Source: CAZGNZ01 sp964527215 | Lineage (GTDB): Bacteria > Fidelibacterota > Marinisomatia > SCGC-AAA003-L08 > JACNLC01 | NCBI GenBank assembly: GCA_964527215.1 | Contig: CAZGNZ010000019.1 | Coordinates: 10,265 to 74,264 of the forward strand | Direction of reading: 5' to 3' | Length of the DNA: 64,000 nt | Shown: in pieces, positions 17,246 through 28,392 of the stretch | How the letters are laid out: each line of letters starts with the position of its first letter | Numbering within the stretch: the stretch's first letter is position 1 | Notes under the pieces: generated by a model | Databases searched by the model: none | The model's input: only the letters and a program-made list of their open reading frames with translations | What the model was told of the DNA's origin: nothing | Program-made: the position numbers and the translations under genes

Positions 17246-19642
17246 ATGCTGAATGATCTCATCAGGATTGCAACGAATAATGAAAACTGGCTGCTTGAAC
17301 GTCTCCTGCAGTATGCGGAAAAACACAATTCTACTCAGTCTATCCCCCAAACCCTCGAGCTATTGAGAATTTCAATTGCCGGCTATACAAAATCCCTCCA
17401 ACTTGCTGTTCAACTATATGAGAATATCCCGGAACTGGATCCGAAAAGCGATTATGTATCGGATCCCATCACATCTTTCGGATTGCTTGAAGCTCAGCAA
17501 TATCGCGCCAGGGGACGTCATCTCTCCATTTACCTGGGACTGCTGAAATATTTTCGGTATTCCTACATTGACTTGATAAATTCCAATATCAGCCGGAACA
17601 GTCCGTGTGAATATTTTGAACGTTTTGTACACAGGTTCTTTGATCGTATTGAAATTGCTGTCTGTACCACATGGAATGATATCAAAACTGACAAGACAGA
17701 TCCTGAAAACAGACATTCCGATATTGACGGTAAAAATCTTAAGGACTGGATACCTGAATTATTCAGAGATTTTTCATCTCCTGTCCTGCATTTCCGTCTA
17801 TCTGGACCGCTTATCGGTTTAAATAAGCAGTTTTGTCAAATATTTCTTGGTAAATCCGATACCATTATCAAGGATGTCCGAATACTGAAGGAAGATCGGA
17901 CGCTGCAGGGTGCGATCAATTCATTGGCGGATATTCTGGACGGCACCAAATCAGAGAACTTTTTTGAGATTCCGATGCAGACGGCCACCGGCAGACGCCA
18001 TTTCAGAATACATAAAAAAATACTCCAGTCCACTGAATCGGATTCTGGTGATGGAATCCTGATTTTTATTGATATAACGGATTTAAAGCAGAAAGAATCG
18101 GAATTTCTGCGCTTGAATCTGGCAATGGAGCAAAGTCTGGCGATCGTTGTCATCACAAGCCCGAACGGAAACATCACGTACGTCAATCCCAGATTTTCAA
18201 AAATCACCGGATACAGTTTGGAAGAAAGCATCGGCCAAAATCCGCGATTTCTAAAATCCGGCAATCAGTCAGCTCAGTTTTACAGCAATCTCTGGGGAAC
18301 CATCACTTCCGGAAAAACCTGGAACGGAGTTTTTCAGAACCGGAAAAAATCCGGGGACCTGTACTGGGAAAAGGCCATCATTTCTCCGGTGAAAAATTCA
18401 GATGGTAAAATTATTAACTACATTGCCATCAAGGAAGATGTCACAGTACAGCGCCGGGCGGAGCTCAAACTGAAAAACAGCGAAATGCGTTTCAGGAAGC
18501 TGATGCATCAGGCACCGTTTGCGATTGAGATTTATTCAACTGACGGCAGACTTCAGGAAGTCAATCCAGCCTGGGAAAAGGTTTGGGAAAATGTGGATCC
18601 GGATGATGTTGTAGGGAATTTTGTGATTTTTGACGATCCTCAAATTTATCAACCGTACAAGGAAGCCTTTCTCGCAGCGCTGAAGGGCAGCTCAATTGAT
18701 CTTCCTGAAGTGGAACTGGAGATGGGTGAACTGGGAAATCGCTTTTTTCACTCCCGTATTTTTCCCATCAAGGACACGAAAGGCGAGGTTCTCAGTCTGG
18801 TTCTGTCTTACGAGGAAATCACCGACCGCATCCTGGCGGAACGGGATCTGGACAGATATCATGCCAAGCTTGAAGAACTGGTTGAGCAGCGTACGCAGGA
18901 GTTAAATGAAAAACATGCCCAGCTCATTCATGCCGATCGCCTGACTTCCCTGGGTGAATTGGCTGCCGGCGTCGCTCACGAACTGAATCAACCGCTGGCC
19001 ATCATCCGCGGAGAAGCAGAACTCATGTCGCTGATGGAATTCAGTGACCCAAATCAATCCGATGAAATTTCCGGGGGGACAAAGAACATAATCGGCGAAG
19101 TTGACCGAGCTGCTGTCATTATAGAAAACATGCGTGAATATTCAGTACTGAATACGGAAATTCAGGATAATATCAATCTGGTTGATCCAATTGAAAAAAG
19201 TTTAAGTTTATTCAACAGACAGTTCCAAAACCGGCAGATTCAGTTGTCATTCACCCATTCTGATTCGCTGCCGCTTGTGAAGATCCATCCTCAGCGCTTT
19301 GAGCAGATTATTATCAATTTTATTTCAAATGCCAGACATGCAGTTGAGCAGAAAACCGCATTGGAAGGTGTCAATGATACTAAAGCAATAGCAATAGATC
19401 TATCATACCAACCGGGTGATAAATCAATGATCCTGAAAATCTCAGACGATGGGATTGGTATGTCAGAAGAGGTTCGGAAAAAATGCATGGAACCGTTTTT
19501 TACTACCCGTGAAACCTCAAATGGTACAGGACTGGGACTGTCAATCGTGTCCGACATCATCCGGGAGTTTGACGGCAATCTGAGCATTGCCAGTCAGCCG
19601 GGTGTCGGCACAACCATGACTGTAAGTATTCCGGTCCCGTAA
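17246..19642 (+). CDS. Cytoplasmic multi-PAS sensor histidine kinase with unrecognised N-terminal helical domain
   Basis: A 798-residue sensor kinase without membrane segments. Residues 1-165 form an all-helical domain with FGLLEAQQYRARGRHLSIYL and GLLKYFRYSYIDLI, a pattern I recall from kinases of other anaerobes but cannot name. Three PAS domains follow (about 185-285, 290-400, 410-535), then a short coiled coil ending in VEQRTQEL. The DHp domain has GELAAGVAHELNQPLAIIRG with the phospho-histidine at residue 578, and the ATPase domain shows N box NFISNARHAVEQ, DDGIGM and GTGLGLSIV. The HELNQPL type is related to DctB/FixL kinases. First of a run of co-directional kinases; no ribosome site is clear at this ATG. 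Confidence 0.92.
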   Translation: MLNDLIRIATNNENWLLERLLQYAEKHNSTQSIPQTLELLRISIAGYTKSLQLAVQLYENIPELDPKSDYVSDPITSFGLLEAQQYRARGRHLSIYLGLLKYFRYSYIDLINSNISRNSPCEYFERFVHRFFDRIEIAVCTTWNDIKTDKTDPENRHSDIDGKNLKDWIPELFRDFSSPVLHFRLSGPLIGLNKQFCQIFLGKSDTIIKDVRILKEDRTLQGAINSLADILDGTKSENFFEIPMQTATGRRHFRIHKKILQSTESDSGDGILIFIDITDLKQKESEFLRLNLAMEQSLAIVVITSPNGNITYVNPRFSKITGYSLEESIGQNPRFLKSGNQSAQFYSNLWGTITSGKTWNGVFQNRKKSGDLYWEKAIISPVKNSDGKIINYIAIKEDVTVQRRAELKLKNSEMRFRKLMHQAPFAIEIYSTDGRLQEVNPAWEKVWENVDPDDVVGNFVIFDDPQIYQPYKEAFLAALKGSSIDLPEVELEMGELGNRFFHSRIFPIKDTKGEVLSLVLSYEEITDRILAERDLDRYHAKLEELVEQRTQELNEKHAQLIHADRLTSLGELAAGVAHELNQPLAIIRGEAELMSLMEFSDPNQSDEISGGTKNIIGEVDRAAVIIENMREYSVLNTEIQDNINLVDPIEKSLSLFNRQFQNRQIQLSFTHSDSLPLVKIHPQRFEQIIINFISNARHAVEQKTALEGVNDTKAIAIDLSYQPGDKSMILKISDDGIGMSEEVRKKCMEPFFTTRETSNGTGLGLSIVSDIIREFDGNLSIASQPGVGTTMTVSIPVP

Positions 19643-19689
19643 TGCCCGCACAATCTTAAACTGTCCACCTTGAAACACAACTGGTATAA

Positions 19690-22600
19690 ATGTCAGACAC
19701 TGAAGAAAAAATTATCTCTCAAACAAAATCAGTACTTGAGGCACTTCCCGTACCCATTCTGGTTTTTGGAAACTCTGAAATCGTATTTGCAAATACGCAT
19801 GCAGAACTGCAGTATGGAAACGGCAGTAAACCGGCAGGCAGCACCGCTTTTCTGAACAAGTTGAGAGAGCTGAACCCAAACAGCATTGAAACGATTCGTT
19901 CTGAAACCTCCGGCAGCGTTGCACTGACACTCGACAATCAGGAGATATCCTTCAATTTTGAGACTATTTCCTGGGGGGATAAATCCGCCAAACTGCTTTC
20001 CGGCACACCGGCAGGTCATCTCGAACACACCAGCCATTCTGCCGGGCACCCGGATTTCGAAACTCTGGCTGAATATCTGCCTTATTGTATTTTTAAGACG
20101 GATACCGATGGCAATATCATATCTGCGAACCAGGCCGCCATCCGCAAATTCAGCTTTCTCTCGACTGACTCTGTCCCGAATCTGCCCTTTCTGGAACTGA
20201 TTGCGCCATCCGACCGCAGCCGAGCCAGAACCAGTTTCCGGAAGGTGCAGTCGGGCGCAGAAATCCAAGCAGAAGAATATACCGTGATGCAGCAGGAAGG
20301 CAGAGTGTTTCAGGGAATGGTATTTTTCAGAATGCTGTCAAAAGATGAAATGCAGTGTTTTATCACGGATAAGTCTTCCAGCGGCGATTACGACGCGTAT
20401 TTGAACGATCCACAGGGGTTTTTCCGAATGCTGTCGGACAATGTCAAGGATGGTGTATTTGTAATCCAGAAAGGAAAGCTTCTGTACGCCAATCAGGCTT
20501 TTTCCCGGCTGCTCGGCTATACGGTCGATGACCTTCTTGGTCTGGAGATGAAAAATGTAATTGCACCGGAAGACTATCAGCTGGTAATAGATCGTTATTC
20601 CAAAAGAATCGCAGGGAATGAACCGCCCCAGGAATATGAATTCCGAATGCTTAAAAAAGACGGACGCACTCGCGTTCAGGTGAAAATGAGAGTAGGGCTT
20701 ATTCAATATCAGGGTGAACCTACCAGCGTTGGTACGCTGAACAATGTGACAGACAAACGCCGTGCTGAGGAGAATCTTAAAACCAGTGAGGCAACCCTCC
20801 TGAGCATTTTCAGAGCAGCTCCAATCGGAATTGGGTCAGCAGTGAACCGGGTTGTTAAAAATGTAAATAATTCAATCTGCAGAATGACGGGATATTCCCA
20901 GCGTGATCTTCTGAATCGCAGTATTCGAATGCTGTATACCAGTGATGATGAATACTATTCAGCCGGAAAAGTTATATTTGAACGGATTCGACTGTACGGC
21001 AAGGGAGCCGTTGAGACCAAGTGGAAAACAAAATCCGGGCAAATTATTAAAGTACGGTTAAACGTCGTTCTGATTGATCAGAAGAACTGGAAAAAGGGGA
21101 CGATATTTACGGTTGAGGATATTACCGATCAGAAAACTGTAGAGAGGGAGCTTCAGAAAAAATCCGAATTTGAACGACAGATCACCACTATATCAACCCG
21201 GCTGATCAATCTTCCGCCTGCAGAAATTCTGGATGAAATGGATCAGGTACTCGGCGAAATCGGCCGTTTTATTGGTGCGGACCGGGCGTTCGTGTTTCAG
21301 TTTCAAAATCAGAATTCCGAGTTTTCCTGTATTGCAGAATGGGCCCGTAACAGCCTGGAACCTTTCGGTGCCCAGTTTCAGCGAATTCCGGTTGAGATGG
21401 TCAAACCCTGGTATGACAACCTGTCCGAAAGCCGCTCCCATATTATCACCAATCACACAGGATATGATCTTGCACAGGGGACATTCGACCTGTTGAATGT
21501 ATCAGGTATTCGATCGGCACTGGAAATCCCCGTATTCAAATCAGACTCCCTGATCGGTGTCCTTGGACTGGGATACCTAGAGCAGCACAATATGTGGAAT
21601 CAGGAGGATATCCGCTTCCTGAAAACGGTTTCGGAAATCATCGCCAACAGCCTGGACCGGAAATCGATGGAGCAGGAGCTGATGTATCGAAGTCAGTTTG
21701 AAGGATTGATATCCGAGATATCCACCCTGCTGATAAACCTGCCGCTGGAGTCGATTGAAGAACATATTGAATGGTCTCTTGGTGAAATCTGCCGTTTCTG
21801 CAAATCCGAAGCAGGGATTATATTTCTGGCAGACAGTTCCCGGAAAACCCTTGAACCTTCGTATTTCTGGTGTGAATCGGGGTATTTCCTTGAAAAATCA
21901 TCACTGACCAATATTGATGTGTCAAATCTGGCCTGGTGGCAGTCCCGACAGGATGAAGAGTCCTCACGCGTCACCTATACGATTGAAAGGCAGATCGATG
22001 AGGAGACCCATGGTATCATAAAAAGCATGTTTTTAAATTCAGATCTTGTGACAATACGGATTACGGCGGAAGATCAGCCTCTGGGTATTATGGGACTTGT
22101 GAAACAGCAGAATTCTCTTTCATGGACATCCGATGAAGTGGCTCTGCTGCATCTGGTTGGTCAGGTTTATTCCAATACGGTTCACCGGAAACGAAATCTC
22201 ATCAAGCTCCGTGAAAGTGAAGCAAAGTACCGAAAACTGTATGATACCGCGATGGTGGGTCTGTATCAGGTATCAATGAAAAGCAGGAAACTTATTGAAG
22301 CAAACGATACCCTGGCTCAGATTTTGGATTATAAAAATTCCGAGGAGCTGAAAGCAGGATTCTTACTGAATGATCATTTTCTTATGTTGGAGGATCAGCC
22401 GGATATTCTGAGGGTTTTGAGAGACACCGGCAAAATGAACCACCTTGAAGTGCATTGCATTGGTAACAACGGGGTAAGAAAAATCCTGGAAATCAGTGCT
22501 GTCACTGATCTCAGACGCAGGATTGTCGAGGGAACCGTTATTGATGCATCATTCAGGAAACTGGCGGAATCCCGGCAGCGCAGGCTCATTCAGCTCATCG

Positions 22601-24132
22601 AAAACACCAATGAATTTATCGGTCTGGCAAATACATTCGGAGAGATGATCTACCTCAACCAATTTGGTATGAAGCTGGTCGGATTATCAACCATGGAGGA
22701 GGTGCGTGAGAAAACTATCTTTGAATTTCTCCCTCCGGATAAACAGAGTGCATTGACCGACATCGTTGAAAATGAACTGACCTTAACGGATTATATCCGG
22801 GGTGAATCCGTTATCCGCCATTTTCAAACCAATGAGGAAATTGATATTGATTATACCGGTTTTATTGTTCTTGACAAGCAAACCGGACAGGCAGATACTC
22901 TGGCTATCGTCATACGTGACATCACAAAGCAGCAGCAGCAGCAGCAGAAAATTTTGGACGAAATTCATTTTTCTGAAACCGTCATAAACAGTTTGCCGGG
23001 CGTATTCTATCTGTTTGATGATACAGGCCGGCTACTGCGCTGGAACAACAATCTTCTGAATGTGACGCACATCGCCGCGGATGAGATTGAATTTGCGGAT
23101 TTTCGAAAATTTGTTTACAAGAAGGATTTACCCAAACTGTACAAGGCAGTACGCAGGATACTTAAATCCGGATTTTCAGAGATTGAACTGGTTATCCGTC
23201 TGAAAAATAACCTTAAGCGGCCATATAAACTGACCGGAATGAAGCTGGATATCGGGAACCAGCATTTTTTCCTGGGAGTGGGGTTGGATATTTCTGAGCT
23301 TCAGGAAAGCAAGGCCAAACTTCAGGAGTACAGTGACCACCTTGAAGAAATGGTTCAGGAGCGGACAAATGAGCTGCAGGAAAAGCAGGCTCAGCTCGTT
23401 CATTCCGGTCGCCTTGCTGCGTTGGGCGAGATGGCTGCCGGGGTCGCCCATGAACTCAATCAGCCGCTCGCCATAATCCAGGCTCAGGTTGAACTGCTGA
23501 AACTGGGCGTGAAAAAGAATAAAACATCGTCTGAGAAAACGGTGTCCGATTTCAATTTGATTCTGAACCAGGTGACAAGAGCTTCGGAGATCATTGATCA
23601 CATGCGCGGCTTTGCCCGTCAAAAGGCAGGTCGAAAACCGCTCATTCGCATAAATGAACCTATTGAGCAGAGTCTGGACTTCTTCCGGGAGCAGTTTCGA
23701 AATCATTCCATAAAACTGGATGTTCAGCTGGAAAACGATATCCCTCCAATTCACCTGAATCCCAATCAGTTGGAGCAGATTATCGTTAATTTCCTCTCGA
23801 ATGCCCGATACGCAGTGAATAAAAGAAAACTGCAAACCGAACCGGGTCAGTTCCAACCCAATGTAACTGTTGCTACTTCATACAATTTGGAAAATACCTG
23901 CATCTGTATTGAGATTACGGACAACGGCATCGGCATGAATGATCACGAGAAAGAACATTGTCTTGATCCTTTCTTTACCACCAAGGACGTTGGTGAAGGG
24001 ACCGGGCTGGGTCTTTCAATCGTTCACAGTATTGTGAAGGATTTTAACGGCAAGCTTCATGTTGACAGCCGTCCTTTCGAATTCACAACTATGAGAGTTA
24101 TCATTCCGCTGAAGGAGGATTCACAGAAATAA
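19690..24132 (+). CDS. Giant PAS/GAF sensor histidine kinase (1480 residues)
   Basis: A soluble sensor kinase with about seven PAS and two GAF domains: PAS-like at 10-110, 120-220, 240-355 and 365-480, GAF at 495-660 and 670-835, then PAS at 845-960, 965-1080 and 1090-1205. A coiled linker (MVQERTNELQEKQ) leads to the DHp motif GEMAAGVAHELNQPLAIIQ with His at 1254 and a complete ATPase domain (FLSNARYAVNK, DNGIGM, GTGLGLSIV). No membrane segment is visible, so it reads cytoplasmic signals. A short CAG run at 22930-22946 encodes glutamines between two PAS units. It follows the first kinase by 47 bases and shares its linker, DHp and ATPase sequence closely. Confidence 0.92.
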   Translation: MSDTEEKIISQTKSVLEALPVPILVFGNSEIVFANTHAELQYGNGSKPAGSTAFLNKLRELNPNSIETIRSETSGSVALTLDNQEISFNFETISWGDKSAKLLSGTPAGHLEHTSHSAGHPDFETLAEYLPYCIFKTDTDGNIISANQAAIRKFSFLSTDSVPNLPFLELIAPSDRSRARTSFRKVQSGAEIQAEEYTVMQQEGRVFQGMVFFRMLSKDEMQCFITDKSSSGDYDAYLNDPQGFFRMLSDNVKDGVFVIQKGKLLYANQAFSRLLGYTVDDLLGLEMKNVIAPEDYQLVIDRYSKRIAGNEPPQEYEFRMLKKDGRTRVQVKMRVGLIQYQGEPTSVGTLNNVTDKRRAEENLKTSEATLLSIFRAAPIGIGSAVNRVVKNVNNSICRMTGYSQRDLLNRSIRMLYTSDDEYYSAGKVIFERIRLYGKGAVETKWKTKSGQIIKVRLNVVLIDQKNWKKGTIFTVEDITDQKTVERELQKKSEFERQITTISTRLINLPPAEILDEMDQVLGEIGRFIGADRAFVFQFQNQNSEFSCIAEWARNSLEPFGAQFQRIPVEMVKPWYDNLSESRSHIITNHTGYDLAQGTFDLLNVSGIRSALEIPVFKSDSLIGVLGLGYLEQHNMWNQEDIRFLKTVSEIIANSLDRKSMEQELMYRSQFEGLISEISTLLINLPLESIEEHIEWSLGEICRFCKSEAGIIFLADSSRKTLEPSYFWCESGYFLEKSSLTNIDVSNLAWWQSRQDEESSRVTYTIERQIDEETHGIIKSMFLNSDLVTIRITAEDQPLGIMGLVKQQNSLSWTSDEVALLHLVGQVYSNTVHRKRNLIKLRESEAKYRKLYDTAMVGLYQVSMKSRKLIEANDTLAQILDYKNSEELKAGFLLNDHFLMLEDQPDILRVLRDTGKMNHLEVHCIGNNGVRKILEISAVTDLRRRIVEGTVIDASFRKLAESRQRRLIQLIENTNEFIGLANTFGEMIYLNQFGMKLVGLSTMEEVREKTIFEFLPPDKQSALTDIVENELTLTDYIRGESVIRHFQTNEEIDIDYTGFIVLDKQTGQADTLAIVIRDITKQQQQQQKILDEIHFSETVINSLPGVFYLFDDTGRLLRWNNNLLNVTHIAADEIEFADFRKFVYKKDLPKLYKAVRRILKSGFSEIELVIRLKNNLKRPYKLTGMKLDIGNQHFFLGVGLDISELQESKAKLQEYSDHLEEMVQERTNELQEKQAQLVHSGRLAALGEMAAGVAHELNQPLAIIQAQVELLKLGVKKNKTSSEKTVSDFNLILNQVTRASEIIDHMRGFARQKAGRKPLIRINEPIEQSLDFFREQFRNHSIKLDVQLENDIPPIHLNPNQLEQIIVNFLSNARYAVNKRKLQTEPGQFQPNVTVATSYNLENTCICIEITDNGIGMNDHEKEHCLDPFFTTKDVGEGTGLGLSIVHSIVKDFNGKLHVDSRPFEFTTMRVIIPLKEDSQK

Positions 24133-24171
24133 GATAGCCCAGTTAACATTGCTCAGCTCACACCATCCGAA

Positions 24172-27100
24172 TTGGAGAATCATTTGAAGCAGAAATCTGG
24201 AAACCAAAACACCGGAGCAATGGACATCAGTCCGTCTCTGTTTCATTCCCTGTACAGCAGCTTGTCCGAGCCTGTTTTTATTCTGGACAGCCGCGGTTTT
24301 ATCATCAGTATAAATACCCGTGCAGAAAAAGTCTTCAGAACGGCGTCCCGGGAAATATCCGGTATGCGGTTTACAGATTGGCTTTCCGAAGCCGGTCCCA
24401 ATACGATCAACCGAGTCAAATCCATACTGAAACAGGGAAAGTCAGATTCCGTTCTTGCGGACATACCGGATCATACCGGACAAAATTCGACATACAACCT
24501 GTCTGTTGTCATTCCCGCTGAAAAACAATCCGATCCTATCCTTGTCCTGTTTCAATCGCGTACTGCTGTTGATTCGACGGCTGGACACCCTGACGCGTCT
24601 GAAGTGGATTACCGCCTGCTCATAGAAGGTCAGTCCGATCTGGTTGTGAAGGTGGACACAGAAGGCCGGTTTTTATTTGTCAGTCCCTCGTACTGCCGGG
24701 TTTTTGGGAAATCCGAAGCAGAACTGCTGGGCAGGCAGTTTATGCCTCTCGTTCATGAAGATGACCGTCAGGTCACTGCAGATGCCATGAAATCAGTGAA
24801 CTCACCGCCCTATTCCTGTAAAATCGAACATAGAGCCATAACGGTAACTGGATGGCGGTGGCTGGCATGGGCGAACAAAGCGGTTCTGGATGATAACGGA
24901 GAAATAACTGCCGTCATCGGTGTCGGCCGGGATGTTACCCAGCAGAAAAGAGTCGAAGAGCTGATTCGATTTCAGCGGGATCTTGCAACAGCTCTGAATG
25001 AAAACCCCGATCAGCCGGAAGTTCTCAGGATCTGCATGTCCTACGCTATGCAGCTTTCAGACGCCGGCTCGGGGGGAATATATCTGCTGAATGAATCCCG
25101 TGACAGGCTTGAACTGCGGACACATCATGGTCTGCCGGAATCCTTCCTGGATCACTGTTCAGATTTTTCTGCCGATTCAGATTTCGGCAGTATGCTTGAC
25201 AAGGGGAATACCGTTCTGATTTCAGGGCAGGAACTTAAGTCGTTCTTCAAAAACAAGCTCAATGAATCCGGTTTCAAATCGATGTTGGTTGTCCCAATCC
25301 ACAGCAGTGGAAGCATCATCGGCTCAGTCAATATAATGTTCATGCTGAAAACTGAAATTCATGAATCCAAACTGGATTCTTTGAAAACACTGGTCGGCCA
25401 AATGGCAGTGGTATTGTCCCGGCTGTCCACGATTAAAGACCTGCATGACAGTGAACAACGGTATCTTGAACTGTTTGAAAATGCCAACGATGCGATTTTC
25501 ATTGTACAGGGTCATTTTCTGAAGTACTTCAATTTGAAAACCCAGCATCTCCTCGAGTATTCAGCGGATGAGCTGTCGGAAATTCCCTATCCCGAATTCA
25601 TACATCCTGATGACAGGCAGATGGTCCTGGATCGGCACCACAGCAAAATCAGCAATGAAAAAGTGATCAGCAGCTATTCTTTCAGAATCCTGACAAAGAC
25701 CGGAAACACAAAGTGGGTGGAAATCAAGCCGGTTCGAATAGAATGGGAAGGAGAAATAGCAATCCTGGTCTTTCTCATGGATATCCATGAAAGAAAGATA
25801 ACCGAAGAAGCCCTGATCGAGAGTGAACTCAATTACCGCACCCTGTTTGAATCCATGGCGGAGGGAGTGGTGTACCAGGACGCCGATGGGAATATAACTG
25901 CGGCAAATCCGGCAGCTGAGAAAATACTGGGGCACAGCCGTGAGGAACTCTGCAGCATGGGACCCCTTGCTCCCTTCCGGAAATCCATTCATGAGGATGG
26001 TTCTGATTATCCCGGAGAAGAACATCCCGCAATGGTCACCCTCAGAACCGGCAAAGAAATTCATAACGAAATTATGGGAATACTGCATCCTGAAACCCAG
26101 CAGTACACATGGATCAATATGAATTCCATTCCCATTTTCCAGTCGCAGGAAGATAAACCCGACCACGTATATGTTACTTTCTCCGATATCTCGGATAAAA
26201 AAATTGTTCAGGACGAACTGTCGCGAACCCAGGCTCTGCTGCTCTCAGCCATTAATAATACGCCCGCCGGCATACTGATCGCGGATGCACCGGAAGGCAT
26301 TATTCGACTGGCCAATGAAGCCGCACTGAAAATCCGGGGCGGTTCTGAGGCGGAGTTAACAGACATCAGGATTGATGATCATTCCCTGAAATGGCAGACA
26401 TACAGGCCGGACGGGACGGTGTATCCTTCTGAAGACCTGCCGCTCTCCCGGGCACTAATAAACGGTGATGTGATTGAAAATTCAGAAGTTATTATTCGGG
26501 ATGCATCCGGAAACGATCACTGGGTGCTGGCCAATGCCGCTCCGGTTTTCGGAAAAGGCGGAGACATCATTGCCGGTGTGGTGGTTTTTGCAGATATCAG
26601 TCAACTTAAAAACACAGAAAACGCATTGATGCTCAGCGAGCAGAAATACAAGAGTATAGTTGATTCCTCTCCAATGGGTATGCTCATGTACAGGCTGAAT
26701 GAGGACGACAGCCTGATATTCACGGATGCCAACCCGACTGCCGAGCGCATTCTCGGGATTTCTAATGACAACTTTGTCGGAAAAACGATAGAAGACGCAT
26801 TTCCGTCACTGGCAAATACCGAGGTTCCCATCCGTTACCGAATGGCTGCCCGCCACGGCATACCATGGAAAACTGAACAGCTGGTGTATGAAGACGCCAA
26901 CATCCAGGGGGCGTTTGAGGTCTACGCCTTTCAAACATCTCCCATGAAAATGACCGCCATGTTCCTGGATGTGACCAACCGAAAAAAGAACAATGATGAG
27001 CTGCGGCGGCTGCGCAATCTGCTGACCAATATCATTGACTCCATGCCGTCTGTTCTGATTGGGGCGGATAACGATTGCTGCGTGACGCAGTGGAATCGTG

Positions 27101-28176
27101 AAGCCGCGAAAGTGACCGGTATCCCGGCCCAGCTGGCGCAGGGACGGCGACTGTCCGAAGTCTATCCCCAGATGGTCAATCTTGAAGAAAAAGTAACGGA
27201 AGCCATACAATCCCGAAGGGTGATAAAAGACGAACGGATTTTCAGCGAAATTTACGGTCAAACCCGATATCTTGATGTCATCGTGTATCCCCTCGTTACA
27301 GAAGGAGATGAAGGAGCCGTCATTCGCATTGACGACAGAACCGAACAGATCAGGATTGAAGAAATGATGATCCAGTCAGAGAAGATGCTCTCCATCGGCG
27401 GCCTGGCGGCGGGCATGGCTCATGAAATCAACAATCCGCTGGCTGGTATTCTTCAGAACACTCAGGTAATATTAAACCGATTATCAGACAAGATTGCCAG
27501 AAATCAGTCCACTGCAGAAGAATGCGGCATCACGCTGGAACAGGTGAATCAATACATGCAGAAGCGCGAAATCATTCCAATGCTGCATGCGGTGAATGAT
27601 TCCGGAAAACGGGCCGGTAAAATTGTTGAAAACATGCTCAGCTTCAGCCGAAAAAGTGAATCGCGGTTTGCTCCATATGACCTGTCGCGGCTCATTGTTA
27701 AAACGGTTGAGCTTGCCCAGAATGACTATGATCTGAAGAAGAATTATGATTTTCGGAAAATTAAAATTCATTACGAATTTAACGATTCACTCCCGAAGGT
27801 TCCGGCCAACGGAAGCAAAATTCAGCAGGTGATCCTGAACATCCTGAAAAACGGGGCTCAGGCACTCAGGGAATACTCCCGTGAAACCGGGATAATGCCT
27901 GAATTTACTATCAGGCTTCGGGACGCCGGCAGAAAAGTCAGAATTGAAATCGAAGACAACGGTCCGGGAATAAAAGAAGAAGTCCGCAAGCGCATCTTTG
28001 AACCGTTTTACACCACAAAAGGAGCAGGGGCAGGGACCGGACTGGGACTGTCTGTTTCCTATTTCATTATCGTAGAAAATCACGGCGGAAATCTGTCTGT
28101 CGAGTCATCCCCGGGGAAAGGGTCCAAGTTCATCATTCAGCTTCCGAAAGTTCGAAGTTCACAGCAGGATTTGTAA
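24172..28176 (+). CDS. Giant PAS/GAF sensor histidine kinase (1334 residues), divergent DHp type
   Basis: A soluble kinase with PAS domains at about 20-125 and 145-262, one GAF at 265-420 and five more PAS units to about 1065. The DHp motif differs from its neighbours: GGLAAGMAHEINNPLAGILQ, with His at 1084, an NtrB/AtoS-like form, followed by MQKREIIPMLHAVNDSGKRA and an ATPase domain (ILKNGAQALRE, DNGPGI, GTGLGLSVS). The start is uncertain: the frame opens with TTG at 24172, and the first ATG at 24220 has GGAG only a few bases before it. It lies 39 bases after the previous kinase and probably belongs to the same transcript. Confidence 0.9.
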   Translation: MENHLKQKSGNQNTGAMDISPSLFHSLYSSLSEPVFILDSRGFIISINTRAEKVFRTASREISGMRFTDWLSEAGPNTINRVKSILKQGKSDSVLADIPDHTGQNSTYNLSVVIPAEKQSDPILVLFQSRTAVDSTAGHPDASEVDYRLLIEGQSDLVVKVDTEGRFLFVSPSYCRVFGKSEAELLGRQFMPLVHEDDRQVTADAMKSVNSPPYSCKIEHRAITVTGWRWLAWANKAVLDDNGEITAVIGVGRDVTQQKRVEELIRFQRDLATALNENPDQPEVLRICMSYAMQLSDAGSGGIYLLNESRDRLELRTHHGLPESFLDHCSDFSADSDFGSMLDKGNTVLISGQELKSFFKNKLNESGFKSMLVVPIHSSGSIIGSVNIMFMLKTEIHESKLDSLKTLVGQMAVVLSRLSTIKDLHDSEQRYLELFENANDAIFIVQGHFLKYFNLKTQHLLEYSADELSEIPYPEFIHPDDRQMVLDRHHSKISNEKVISSYSFRILTKTGNTKWVEIKPVRIEWEGEIAILVFLMDIHERKITEEALIESELNYRTLFESMAEGVVYQDADGNITAANPAAEKILGHSREELCSMGPLAPFRKSIHEDGSDYPGEEHPAMVTLRTGKEIHNEIMGILHPETQQYTWINMNSIPIFQSQEDKPDHVYVTFSDISDKKIVQDELSRTQALLLSAINNTPAGILIADAPEGIIRLANEAALKIRGGSEAELTDIRIDDHSLKWQTYRPDGTVYPSEDLPLSRALINGDVIENSEVIIRDASGNDHWVLANAAPVFGKGGDIIAGVVVFADISQLKNTENALMLSEQKYKSIVDSSPMGMLMYRLNEDDSLIFTDANPTAERILGISNDNFVGKTIEDAFPSLANTEVPIRYRMAARHGIPWKTEQLVYEDANIQGAFEVYAFQTSPMKMTAMFLDVTNRKKNNDELRRLRNLLTNIIDSMPSVLIGADNDCCVTQWNREAAKVTGIPAQLAQGRRLSEVYPQMVNLEEKVTEAIQSRRVIKDERIFSEIYGQTRYLDVIVYPLVTEGDEGAVIRIDDRTEQIRIEEMMIQSEKMLSIGGLAAGMAHEINNPLAGILQNTQVILNRLSDKIARNQSTAEECGITLEQVNQYMQKREIIPMLHAVNDSGKRAGKIVENMLSFSRKSESRFAPYDLSRLIVKTVELAQNDYDLKKNYDFRKIKIHYEFNDSLPKVPANGSKIQQVILNILKNGAQALREYSRETGIMPEFTIRLRDAGRKVRIEIEDNGPGIKEEVRKRIFEPFYTTKGAGAGTGLGLSVSYFIIVENHGGNLSVESSPGKGSKFIIQLPKVRSSQQDL

Positions 28177-28392
28177 GAGACCTCAGCTGGCCGGCCATTC
28201 CGTCAGGGCTCTATCATGCCGGGGTTAATCCGTCAATCGTTCGACTGTAACTGAAACACTTTGCTTTTCCCGAAAGATTTGGATTCGGAAAGTGACTTAA
28301 TCCAAGGGTAATTGTTTGGCCGATATCGGGAAAAGGGTCTAATATTAATGTTGGCATAAATCAGAATACGGACAGGGAAAGGGATTCCTCAT

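Noticed and set aside
22930..22946. CAG microsatellite as a phase-variable tract
   Set aside because: It is only about five units, in frame, and changes would just alter a glutamine run between two PAS domains.
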